Of a stretch of DNA of 64,000 nucleotides, positions 9,522-16,958 are shown one piece after another. Under the pieces are notes generated by a model. That model searched no databases. It had not been told where the DNA came from and saw only the letters and a program-made list of their open reading frames with translations. The position numbers were made by a program, and so were the translations under genes. Position 1 is the stretch's first letter. Each line of letters starts with the position of its first letter. The DNA comes from Pseudomonas yangonensis (GTDB lineage Bacteria > Pseudomonadota > Gammaproteobacteria > Pseudomonadales > Pseudomonadaceae), in the NCBI RefSeq assembly GCF_009932725.1, contig NZ_BLJU01000002.1:1-64000 (forward strand). Reading direction: 5' to 3'.

Positions 9522-10655
9522 TCAATCGAAGTGGGCCAGCAGATCTCGTTGCAACGCGGCGATCACGTCGGTCTGGGTGATGATCCCCACCAGCTTTTCG
9601 TTCTCCAGCACCGGCAGGCAGTGCAGACCGCGGTCGGACAACACGCCGATCAGGTCGACCACGTGCGTATCGACATCGGTGCAGCGCACCGGGCTGCTCA
9701 TCAACTCGCCCAGGCGCGGGCGAGGGCGCCGCCTGAACAGGCCGAAGCGCCTGGCCGGCCGGCGATGTATGGGAGCAATCAGGTCGCTGAGGCTGACGAT
9801 GCCGACCAGTCGCTGGTTGTGGTCAAGGATCGGCAGCGCCTTGAGGTGGTGGTGGCGCAGCAGGTGCAGGCCCTGTTTGATGCTGGTGCCCGGCGTGGCG
9901 CAGACCAGGTCGCGTGACATCACCTGGCCGGCGCGTATGTCGCCCATGCTGCGACGCAGCGCATGGCGCTCGGTGCTTTTCACGATCATGGCCAGGTCTT
10001 CGCGAGTCACGTCGACGAAGGCGCCGAGTTCATCGAGCGCCTGGTCGAGGTCGGTATCGCGAATGCCCACACGCTCGCCGGGCAACGGGTCGCGGGTATG
10101 GTGGGCATCGGCGGGAGGGGGGGGCTGGCGCGGGTAGCGCATGCCGGTGAGGTTGTTGTAGATCAGCGCGCTGCTCAGCAGGCCCAGCGCGGCCATCACC
10201 GCCGTCACGGCCGGGTGCCAGGCGGGTATTCCCGGCGCCACCGGCGCGAACACCACGCAGAAGGCGATGGCGCCACCCGGCGGGTGCAGACAGCGCAGCG
10301 GGCACATCAGCAACAGGCTCAGGCTTATGGCCAGGGCTGCGCCGATCAGGCTGTGATCGAGCCAGTGGCCGACCAGCAAACCAACCAGCGTGGCGCACAG
10401 ATAGCTGCCGAGTATCGACCAGGGCTGCGCCAGCGCGCCCGAAGAGACGGCGAACAGCAGCACCGCAGAGGCGGCCAGCGGGCCGGAGAAATGCACGGCC
10501 AGCTGCAGGCCGAAGAGCTGGCTGCATAGCCAGGTGCTGAAGGCAAAACCGATGCAGGCACCGAGTGCCGCGCGCAGCCATTCTCGTGGGCGGGTGTGCG
10601 CAGCGTCGGGGATAAAGGCGATGCACCATTGGTACAGGCGTGATGATGTGTTCAT
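9522..10655 (-). CDS. HPP-family membrane protein with C-terminal CBS pair
   Basis: A 377-residue two-part protein. Residues about 25-180 form several transmembrane helices with the family signature HPPGGA (124-129). A charged linker follows (about 190-235), then two CBS domains (about 238-377) containing VMSRDLVCATPGTSI and ELMSSPVRCTDVDTHV. HPP proteins are integral membrane proteins; some plant and cyanobacterial members have been linked to nitrite transport. CBS pairs usually sense adenine nucleotides. A transport or sensing role regulated by cytosolic nucleotides is an inference; the substrate is unknown. Confidence 0.88.
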   Translation of the reverse strand: MNTSSRLYQWCIAFIPDAAHTRPREWLRAALGACIGFAFSTWLCSQLFGLQLAVHFSGPLAASAVLLFAVSSGALAQPWSILGSYLCATLVGLLVGHWLDHSLIGAALAISLSLLLMCPLRCLHPPGGAIAFCVVFAPVAPGIPAWHPAVTAVMAALGLLSSALIYNNLTGMRYPRQPPPPADAHHTRDPLPGERVGIRDTDLDQALDELGAFVDVTREDLAMIVKSTERHALRRSMGDIRAGQVMSRDLVCATPGTSIKQGLHLLRHHHLKALPILDHNQRLVGIVSLSDLIAPIHRRPARRFGLFRRRPRPRLGELMSSPVRCTDVDTHVVDLIGVLSDRGLHCLPVLENEKLVGIITQTDVIAALQRDLLAHFD

Positions 10656-10834
10656 GGTTTCCGGTAGAAAAAAGTGGGCTCTTCACTGCTGAAAAGCCCA
10701 TAGGGTGCCGCAGGCGGCACTTCTGGACGCCCGTCCATGGGCGGAGCATCAAACGAGAAGGTGCTCTCCGGTCGTATTGCCGGGTTTTTCGCGTGGCTGC
10801 GTGGTGATCTCCCACGGCCGGCCCGCTGCATGCC

Positions 10835-10975
10835 TCATGCGCGCCGCCGCCTCCGGCGGGCGGCAAAGGGCTGCAGGCTGGCCTGGTCGAGCGTCGACGG
10901 AGTGCGACCGCTCAGCCAGCAACCGAGCAGGCAACCCAGCGTGGCGAGGACCTGCAGAATCAGGGCGTCAGGCAT
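10835..10975 (-). CDS. Small single-pass membrane protein, unrecognised
   Basis: A 46-residue ORF with one hydrophobic helix (LILQVLATLGCLLGCWL) and a very basic C-terminus of six consecutive arginines, which predicts the C-terminus on the cytoplasmic side. GGAG lies about ten bases before the ATG. The start overlaps the stop of the preceding small reading frame (ATGCCTGA), a coupling signature that supports translation of both. I do not recognise the family. Confidence 0.45.
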   Translation of the reverse strand: MPDALILQVLATLGCLLGCWLSGRTPSTLDQASLQPFAARRRRRRA

Positions 10976-11161
10976 GGGCTGCGGCTCCACCAGCCTGGGG
11001 CGAGAGCCCCGACATGTCATGGCCGATGGCCCGGTCGGCGTAAGGGGAAAGCGCGTTGACCGTCCTGAGGGCCATTTCACGGCGCAGGGCGGTGAGGGTG
11101 AAACGGCGAACGATCTCGTAGGGGTGAGAGTGGGGGCAGTCGCAAGGGCAGCCATCATCAT
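10968..11161 (-). pseudogene. Small gene apparently split by a one-base frameshift
   Basis: The frame opened by ATGATGATG at 11161 runs into low-complexity sequence. The -1 frame from about 11130 down to the TGA at 10968-10970 has strongly pseudomonad codon use and protein-like sequence (HSHPYEIVRRF, then ALRREMALRTVNAL). That frame has no upstream start codon before an internal Met. Adding one base to the G5 run at 11132-11136 would join the two into a 64-residue protein. Its stop overlaps the start of the 46-residue membrane ORF. It could be a genuine frameshift, a programmed slip or a homopolymer sequencing error. Family not recognised. Confidence 0.45.
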
Positions 11162-11174
11162 TCCGTCTTGCTGA

Positions 11175-11465
11175 GAATTCAGGCGTGCTCTCCTGTCGCT
11201 CGGAGTGGCCGTCGGTGGGGCACGTCAGGTCCGTAAGGGAGAGCCCCGAAAGTGTGCGCGACGGTTATGAATTCGACTAATTAATAATAAATTCAGTTTT
11301 GTTCTATTTTTTTGATATCAACCCGTGAGGTGCGTATGAGTAACGCACTGGATTGGTGCTGGCGCACTGAAATGGCTCGGTTTTGAGCCAGGGAATTCCT
11401 CGCCGTCGCCGGTGATGTATTTATAGAAATGCACTTATTCAGCATTAAAATTCATACATAAAATG
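11175..11465. other. AT-rich intergenic stretch
   Basis: This gap between the YkgJ gene and the small-ORF pair is much richer in A/T than the window, especially 11270-11320 and 11408-11460. It probably holds the promoter for the small minus-strand pair. One tiny plus-strand ORF of 16 codons (11336-11386, containing WCWR) has GAGG upstream but no gene follows it on that strand. No operator or riboswitch fold was recognised. Confidence 0.4.
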
Positions 11466-11780
11466 TTACTGACTGTAGGCGGTGGCGATGCCGCGGCGTT
11501 CTTCCAGGCATTCGGCGGCGCCGAGTTCGAACTCACGGCAGATCAGCGGGCGCTGTGCGTAGATGGTGCAGCGCATGGTGTCGCGATCAAGCGCTATGCA
11601 CCAGCCATCGTCCAGGCGGCGCATGACTTCGCCGCCCCAGTCGTCGGTCTCGATGTAGCGTTGGGGCACCCCGGTGTCGCCAATCAGCATCACTTCCAGC
11701 TGGCAGCAGCAGGCCGCGCAGGTGCTGCAACTGACGGTGGGGGCGGTCGGCAGTTGGGTGTGGGGGATGGTCTCGCTCAT
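11466..11780 (-). CDS. YkgJ-family cysteine-cluster protein
   Basis: A 104-residue protein with the family's cysteine cluster: CSTCAACCC near residues 18-26, later Cys residues in DDGWCIALD and TMRCTIYAQRPLICREFE. The pattern suggests zinc or iron-sulfur binding; the function of the family is not established. It stands alone upstream of the photoprotection operon's 3' end, separated by about 180 bases. Confidence 0.85.
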   Translation of the reverse strand: MSETIPHTQLPTAPTVSCSTCAACCCQLEVMLIGDTGVPQRYIETDDWGGEVMRRLDDGWCIALDRDTMRCTIYAQRPLICREFELGAAECLEERRGIATAYSQ

Positions 11781-11958
11781 GGCGCGGCAGTGTACGCCAT
11801 GCTGTGGATACGCGGGGTTTGGGCTGACAGGGTGCAGTGGACAGTGCCGCCAGTTCAGCAGGCCGGCCAGCGGCTTTTCGTAGGCGCCTCGGGGCGAAGC
11901 TGTCGTACCCGAAGCAAAGCGGTTCGCGGCGAGGCGCCGCTCCAGCAGAGGCTATCGG

Positions 11959-12486
11959 CTAGGCCGAGCGGCGGCTGCGCAGGCGCTGTTGGTACTGCTC
12001 ACGATACAGCTTGGCGAAACCATGCAGCACCGGCATCACCAGCGCCCAGACCAACGCAAGAATCGCCAGGGTCGGCCAGGTACCGAGCGGCAGGGTGACG
12101 CCGGCGATCTTGGCGCCGCCGTAGTAGGACAGTGGTGCCGCAAGCGCGCCCAGCAGGCTGCCGCGCCACCAGGGCTGCGCGGTCCAGGCCAGGCAGTGGT
12201 TGAGCGTGCTGGCCAGCAACAGCCAGAGCAAGGCCAGCCACAGCGGGATCAGCTGGCGCGGTTCGCCGAAGTCGAACACCCCCAGATTGAGCAGAAAGCT
12301 GTCCAGCGCGCTGCCGGCGAGGAACACGCTGAGCAGCAGCTTGCCTTCCGCCGCCCAGCTACTGATCCACAGCAGGTGCACGCCGATGATCGCCGCCACT
12401 ACCAGCAGCCAGGGGCCATCGCCGGCGAACACGCAGACGAGCCAGCCGAGCTGGAACAGGAGGGCATTGGCGATCAGCTTAGGCAT
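11959..12486 (-). CDS. DUF2878 membrane protein, last gene of the light-stress operon
   Basis: A 175-residue protein of mostly hydrophobic helices, with about five or six predicted transmembrane segments. The frame is open upstream to 12552, but MPKLIANALLFQLGW from the ATG at 12486 is the natural start and overlaps the end of the Cfa-like gene by eight bases. DUF2878 proteins occur beside Cfa-like and DUF1365 genes in many proteobacteria, so a role in the same lipid modification is likely by association only. Confidence 0.82.
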   Translation of the reverse strand: MPKLIANALLFQLGWLVCVFAGDGPWLLVVAAIIGVHLLWISSWAAEGKLLLSVFLAGSALDSFLLNLGVFDFGEPRQLIPLWLALLWLLLASTLNHCLAWTAQPWWRGSLLGALAAPLSYYGGAKIAGVTLPLGTWPTLAILALVWALVMPVLHGFAKLYREQYQQRLRSRRSA

Positions 12487-13753
12487 CGAAGTTTCCCAAC
12501 AGTGGCGCAGGGCGAGCGGCCGGTTTGGCCAGCAGCAGTTGCGCGGTGCCAATGGTGCGTTCGAGGAAGCCGCCTTCGCAATAGCAGAGGTAGAACTCCC
12601 ACAGGCGATAGAAGTAATCGTCGTAGCCCAGCTGCTCCAGACGCTGGCGGGCCTGGCGCAGGTTCTCGTGCCACAGGCGCAGGGTGCGCGCGTAGTGCAG
12701 GCCGAAGTCTTCCATGTGATGCAGGTTGAGGTCGGTATGGCGGGTGACCACGTCGAGCATCTTCTGCATCGACGGCAGGGCGCCGCCGGGGAAGATGTAG
12801 CGCTGGATGAAATCCACCGATCGGCAGGCCTGCTCGTAACGCTGGTCGCGAATGGTGATGGCCTGTAGCAGCATCAGCCCTTCGGGCTTGAGCAGGCGCG
12901 CGCACTGCTCGAAATAGGTGGGCAGGTAGCGGTGGCCGACGGCCTCGATCATCTCGATGGAAACCAGCTTGTCGTACTGGCCGTCGAGGTCACGATAGTC
13001 CTCCAGCAGCAGGGTTACGCGGCCCTCCAGGCCCAGCTCGCGGATGCGCCGCTCGGTGTAGGCGTATTGCTCGCGCGACAGCGTGGTGGTGGTCACCCGG
13101 CAACCGTAGTGGGTTGCGGCATAGAGCGTCATGCTGCCCCAGCCGGTGCCGATTTCCAGCAGATGATCGGACGGCTGCAGGGCGAGCTTCTGGCAGATGC
13201 GTTCGAGCTTGTTCAGCTGGGCCTGCTCCAAGCTGTCGTCTTCGCCTCTGAACATGGCCGCCGAGTACATCATGGTCGGGTCGAGAAACTGCTCGAACAG
13301 GTCGTTGCCCAGGTCATAGTGCGCAGCGATGTTGCGCCGTGAGCCCTGCCGGGTGTTGCGGTTGAGCCAGTGCAGGCCCTGGATCAGCGGCCGTCCGAGG
13401 CGCGCCAGGCCGCCTTCCATGGCGTCCAGTACATCGAGGTTGGCGACGAAGATGCGGATCACCGCCGTCAGGTCCGGCGTGCTCCAATAGCCGTGGATGT
13501 AGGCCTCGCCCGCGCCGATGGAGCCATTGCCGGCCACCAGCCCCCAGACGGCAGGATCGCTCACCCGGATCTCGGCGCGCAGCTCGCTCTGCGGCGTGCC
13601 GAAATGCAGGGTGTCGCTGCCTTCCTGGATCAGCAGCAGGCCATGGCGCAGATTTTCCAGCTGGCGCAGTACGGCGCGCCGCAGCAGGCCGGCGCCGATG
13701 CCATTGCCACTGCGTACCAGGCTTCGGGTGGAGGTCAGGCTAGAGCTCTTCAT
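12479..13753 (-). CDS. Cyclopropane-fatty-acid-synthase-like SAM methyltransferase
   Basis: A 424-residue Cfa/MMAS-family enzyme. AHYDLGNDLFEQFLDPTMMYS and the SAM loop LEIGTGWGSM are intact. Family members methylate the double bond of unsaturated acyl chains in membrane phospholipids, giving cyclopropane or methylated products. In Rhodobacter sphaeroides related genes in a singlet-oxygen-controlled operon help make methylated furan fatty acids. Co-transcription here with a flavin amine-oxidase-like protein, DUF1365 and photolyase suggests this variant rather than the housekeeping stationary-phase Cfa; that is inference. It overlaps the DUF1365 gene by 14 bases. Confidence 0.88.
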   Translation of the reverse strand: MKSSSLTSTRSLVRSGNGIGAGLLRRAVLRQLENLRHGLLLIQEGSDTLHFGTPQSELRAEIRVSDPAVWGLVAGNGSIGAGEAYIHGYWSTPDLTAVIRIFVANLDVLDAMEGGLARLGRPLIQGLHWLNRNTRQGSRRNIAAHYDLGNDLFEQFLDPTMMYSAAMFRGEDDSLEQAQLNKLERICQKLALQPSDHLLEIGTGWGSMTLYAATHYGCRVTTTTLSREQYAYTERRIRELGLEGRVTLLLEDYRDLDGQYDKLVSIEMIEAVGHRYLPTYFEQCARLLKPEGLMLLQAITIRDQRYEQACRSVDFIQRYIFPGGALPSMQKMLDVVTRHTDLNLHHMEDFGLHYARTLRLWHENLRQARQRLEQLGYDDYFYRLWEFYLCYCEGGFLERTIGTAQLLLAKPAARPAPLLGNFDA

Positions 13754-14540
13754 GGGGCATGTCCTTCACGTGCGGGCGGGCAACGCGGAAGCTGCCTTCC
13801 GCGGGGGAGTGGTCGAAAATCGGGATGCGCTTGAGCAGCAGGCGCAGGGCCTGCCAGTAGATGGCCGCCACGGTCTTGCCGGTCATCCAGGGAAAGCTGA
13901 GCAGATAACGCTGCAGGCTGGCGCGGTCGAGCGCCTGGCGCTGCAGACTGAGGCTGGCATCGAACAGCTTGGTTGCGCCTTGCCAGTCGGCCATGTGCAC
14001 GCCAAGGCGTTCACCGACAGGGCTGAAACTCATGCGGTATTCCAGCTCGCGCGGCAGAAAGGGCGATACGTGGAAGGTCTTGTCCACGCTGACCCGGTGA
14101 CGCCCGTCGCCCTCAGTCGGCAGCACGTAGTGATAGCGCTCGCGCCACGGCGTATTGCTGACTTCGCAGAGAATCGCCACCAGGCGTTCTTCGCTGTCAT
14201 GACAGTAGAAAATGCTCACCGGGTTGAAGGCCAGGCCCCAGCTGCGCGGTTGCGTCAGCACGCAGATGCGGCCTTGCGGGCGTGTGCCCAGAGCTTCTTG
14301 CACGCGGTTGCGCACCGCCTCGTGCAGTGCCACGCCCTGGCGGGTGGATTCGGGCAGGTAGTCGGTTTCGCGAAAGGCGAACGGCGCAAAGCGGCCGCGT
14401 CCGGCCAGCTTCGAGAGGGCGAACAGCTGCGCCTGCTCGCTCAGATCGAGATACAGCAGACCCATGCGATAGCGAAAGGCATGGGCGCGTGGGGCGAAGC
14501 GACGATGCTGCACCCAGCCGCTGTACAGGGCGCTGTGCAT
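13740..14540 (-). CDS. DUF1365-family protein
   Basis: A 266-residue DUF1365 protein (HSALYSGWVQHRRFAPRAHAFRYRM at its N-terminus; SWGLAFNPVSIFYC mid-protein). The ATG at 14540 overlaps the flavoprotein stop by one base (TGATG); a GTG one codon earlier is possible. The family has no settled biochemical role but almost always lies between a flavin amine-oxidase-like gene and a Cfa-like gene, as here, suggesting work on the same lipid substrate. Confidence 0.88.
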   Translation of the reverse strand: MHSALYSGWVQHRRFAPRAHAFRYRMGLLYLDLSEQAQLFALSKLAGRGRFAPFAFRETDYLPESTRQGVALHEAVRNRVQEALGTRPQGRICVLTQPRSWGLAFNPVSIFYCHDSEERLVAILCEVSNTPWRERYHYVLPTEGDGRHRVSVDKTFHVSPFLPRELEYRMSFSPVGERLGVHMADWQGATKLFDASLSLQRQALDRASLQRYLLSFPWMTGKTVAAIYWQALRLLLKRIPIFDHSPAEGSFRVARPHVKDMPHEEL

Positions 14541-15787
14541 CACAGCGTCTCTCCGAAGGCGCGTGCCACGCGCAGCGCGCTGACCACACCGTCTTCATGG
14601 AAGCCGTTGGCCCAGTAGGCGCCGCAGTAGTAGCTGTGCTGGGCACCGAGCAACTCTTCCCAGCGTGCCTGGGCGGCGGTGCCGGCCAGGCTGTACTGCG
14701 GGTGGGCGTACTGGAAGCGTGCGAGGATCTTGGCCGGATCTATGGCGGCGGTCTGGTTGAGGCTGACGCAGAAGTTGGTGTCTGCCTCGACGCTCTGCAG
14801 GATGTTCATGTTGTAGGTGACGGCTGCAGGCTGATCGGTCGGCCCGCCCAGCCGATAGTTCCAGCTGGCCCAGGCCAGCTTGCGCTTGGGCAGCAGGCGT
14901 GTGTCGGTGTGCAGCACCACGTCGTTGTTGGCGTAGGGCAGGGCGCCGAGAATGTCCCGCTCCTGTTCGCTGGGCTGATCGAGCAGGGCCAGGGCCTGGT
15001 CGCTGTGGCAGGCGAAGATCACCTTGTCGAAGCGCTCGCTGCCGGCTGCGCTGTGCAGGGTGACGCCCTCCTGATCACGGACGACGCGGCTGACCGGGCA
15101 GTTGAGGCGAATACGTTCGGCGAAGCTTTCGGTCAAGGGCGCCACGTAGCTGCGCGAGCCGCCTTCGATCACCTGCCAGGTCGGGCGGTCGCTGACCGAG
15201 AGCAGGCCGTGGTTCTTGCAGAAGCGCACGAAGAACTGCAGCGGGAAACCGAGCATGTCGGCCAGCGACATCGACCAGATGGCCGAGCCCATCGGCACGA
15301 TGTAATGCTCGATGAAGCGGCGGCCATAGCCGTTGCGTTCGAGGTACTGGCCGAGCGTGGTATCGGCGCTGATGCGGTTGTTGGCCAGGTCGTCGAGCGA
15401 CTGACGATTGAAGCGCAGGATATCGCGCAGCATGCCCCAGAAGGCCGGCGACAACAGGTTGCTGCGCTGGGCGAACAGGGTGTTGAGGTCGTGGCCGTTG
15501 TACTCCACGCCGGTGGCCGGGTCGCTCACCGAGAAGCTCATTTCGGTGGGCTTGAAGCCGACCCCGACCTGCTCCAGCAGGCGAATGAAATTGGGGTAGG
15601 TCCAGTCGTTGAAGACGATGAAGCCGGTGTCGATGGCGTAGTTTCGCCCCTCCACCTGCACGTCGACGGTGTGGGTATGGCCGCCGATCCAGTCGCTGGC
15701 CTCGAACACCTGGATGTCGTGCCGGCGGTTGAGCAGGTAGGCGCAGGTCAGGCCGGCGATGCCGCTGCCGACGATGGCGATTTTCAT
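14540..15787 (-). CDS. FAD-dependent amine-oxidase-like oxidoreductase
   Basis: A 415-residue flavoprotein with the N-terminal Rossmann motif IVGSGIAGLTCAYLL, then FEASDWIGGHTHT and DTGFIVFNDWTYPNF, typical of the flavin amine oxidase / phytoene-desaturase-like group. Relatives next to Cfa-like and DUF1365 genes are thought to oxidise or desaturate methylated acyl chains; the exact reaction is not shown here. Four-base overlaps (ATGA) join it to the SDR upstream. Confidence 0.88.
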   Translation of the reverse strand: MKIAIVGSGIAGLTCAYLLNRRHDIQVFEASDWIGGHTHTVDVQVEGRNYAIDTGFIVFNDWTYPNFIRLLEQVGVGFKPTEMSFSVSDPATGVEYNGHDLNTLFAQRSNLLSPAFWGMLRDILRFNRQSLDDLANNRISADTTLGQYLERNGYGRRFIEHYIVPMGSAIWSMSLADMLGFPLQFFVRFCKNHGLLSVSDRPTWQVIEGGSRSYVAPLTESFAERIRLNCPVSRVVRDQEGVTLHSAAGSERFDKVIFACHSDQALALLDQPSEQERDILGALPYANNDVVLHTDTRLLPKRKLAWASWNYRLGGPTDQPAAVTYNMNILQSVEADTNFCVSLNQTAAIDPAKILARFQYAHPQYSLAGTAAQARWEELLGAQHSYYCGAYWANGFHEDGVVSALRVARAFGETL

Positions 15788-16539
15788 GCGTTGTCCTCGT
15801 TACGCGCCAGGCGGCGACCTATGGCCAGTTGCAGGCTGCTGGGCAGGCTGCCGAGCAGTTTCAGTACGGCGATGAAGGGAGTGGGAAAGGCGATTTCGTG
15901 CGGGCGCTTGTCCAGGCGCGCGGCGATATGCCGGGCTGCGCGCTCCACGGGCCAGCGCATGGGCATGGGAAAGTCGTTCTTCTGCGTCAGTGGGGTGTCG
16001 ACGAACCCCGGACTGACCAGGGTGACGTCGATGCCTTCTGCCGCCAGATCGATGCGCAGCGTCTGCATCAGGTAACGCATGGCCGCCTTGGAGGCGCCAT
16101 AGGCCTCGGCACGCGGCAGCGGCATGAAGGTCACCGAGCTGCCGACCCCGACCAGGTGCGGGCGATTGCCCTGGCGCAGCAGGGGCAGGGCGGCTTCGAT
16201 GCAGTAGCTGGCGGAAAACAGGTTGGCGTTGACCACGCGTTGGATCATCGCCGCCTCGAACTGGCGAACCTCGACGTATTCGCAGGTGCCGGCGTTGAGG
16301 ATCGCGCAATCCAGCGCGCCCCACTGCTGAGCGATGCGTTCGCCGATGGCGCGCACCTGCTCGGCGTCGGTCAGGTCGCCCGGGGCCACCAGCACTTGCT
16401 CGCCATAGCGCGCGGCCAGTGCCTGCAGCGGGCCGCTGCTGCGCGCGCTGAGTGCCAGGCGATGGCCGGCGCGCAGCAGTTCTTCTGCCAGTGCGGCACC
16501 GATGCCGCTGCTGGCGCCGGTCAGCCAGATGCGCTTCAT
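15784..16539 (-). CDS. Short-chain dehydrogenase/reductase
   Basis: A 251-residue SDR. The cofactor loop is TGASSGIG (about 7-14), NAG is at the start of the active-site half (AILNAGTCEYVE), and the catalytic YxxxK is YGASK. The family oxidises or reduces alcohols and ketones with NAD(P). Within this operon it could act on an oxidised lipid intermediate or its aldehyde product; substrate unknown. ATGA overlaps link it to both neighbours. Confidence 0.9.
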   Translation of the reverse strand: MKRIWLTGASSGIGAALAEELLRAGHRLALSARSSGPLQALAARYGEQVLVAPGDLTDAEQVRAIGERIAQQWGALDCAILNAGTCEYVEVRQFEAAMIQRVVNANLFSASYCIEAALPLLRQGNRPHLVGVGSSVTFMPLPRAEAYGASKAAMRYLMQTLRIDLAAEGIDVTLVSPGFVDTPLTQKNDFPMPMRWPVERAARHIAARLDKRPHEIAFPTPFIAVLKLLGSLPSSLQLAIGRRLARNEDNA

Positions 16540-16958
16540 GCCAGCCTCCGTTTCAGCCAGGCGATCACGCTGCCGAGTACGGGCAGGTGTTCGTAGAGCA
16601 GGGCGCCGGCATCGAAGTAATCCCGGTGCCGGTAGACGCGCTCGCGCCAGAGCAGATGCGAGCAGCCTTCCACGGCAATTTCGGCGCCGCCGCGCAGGCG
16701 TGGATGGCGGTAGTACATGGTCCAGCGCAGGTAGCCTTCGCCGTCCGCGACCTGGTCGAAGCCGTGAAACTCGAAGCGCAGCGCCTCGACGTTGGCATAC
16801 AGCTCGGCGAAGTAGCGACGCATCTCGCTCAGGCCGCGCACTTCATGCAACGGGTCGCGAAACAGCACGTCGTCGCTGTACAGCTCGCCCAGGCGGTCGA
16901 GGTTGTCCTTGTTCAGCGCGGCGAAGCGCTGGGCGAAGTCGTGCAGGAAGTCGCTCAT
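16536..16958 (-). CDS. NTF2-like (SnoaL-type) protein
   Basis: A 140-residue protein with the cone-shaped NTF2-like fold signature (FAALNKDNLDRLGELYSDDVLFRDPLHEVRG at the N-terminus). These small domains can be isomerases, hydrolases or non-catalytic binding proteins. It is coupled by ATGA overlaps to photolyase upstream and the SDR downstream. The same pairing with photolyase and SDR genes is widespread, but no reaction has been assigned that I know of. Confidence 0.85.
   Translation of the reverse strand: MSDFLHDFAQRFAALNKDNLDRLGELYSDDVLFRDPLHEVRGLSEMRRYFAELYANVEALRFEFHGFDQVADGEGYLRWTMYYRHPRLRGGAEIAVEGCSHLLWRERVYRHRDYFDAGALLYEHLPVLGSVIAWLKRRLA

Noticed and set aside
10737-11174. 145-codon plus-strand ORF opposite the tiny coupled genes
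   Set aside because: No ribosome-binding site and no domain; the minus strand has the better codon signature and the coupled overlap.
11221-11280. Possible riboswitch fold upstream of the small minus-strand pair
   Set aside because: I compared it with Mn2+ and guanidine riboswitch cores from memory and found no conserved core; no metabolic gene follows.
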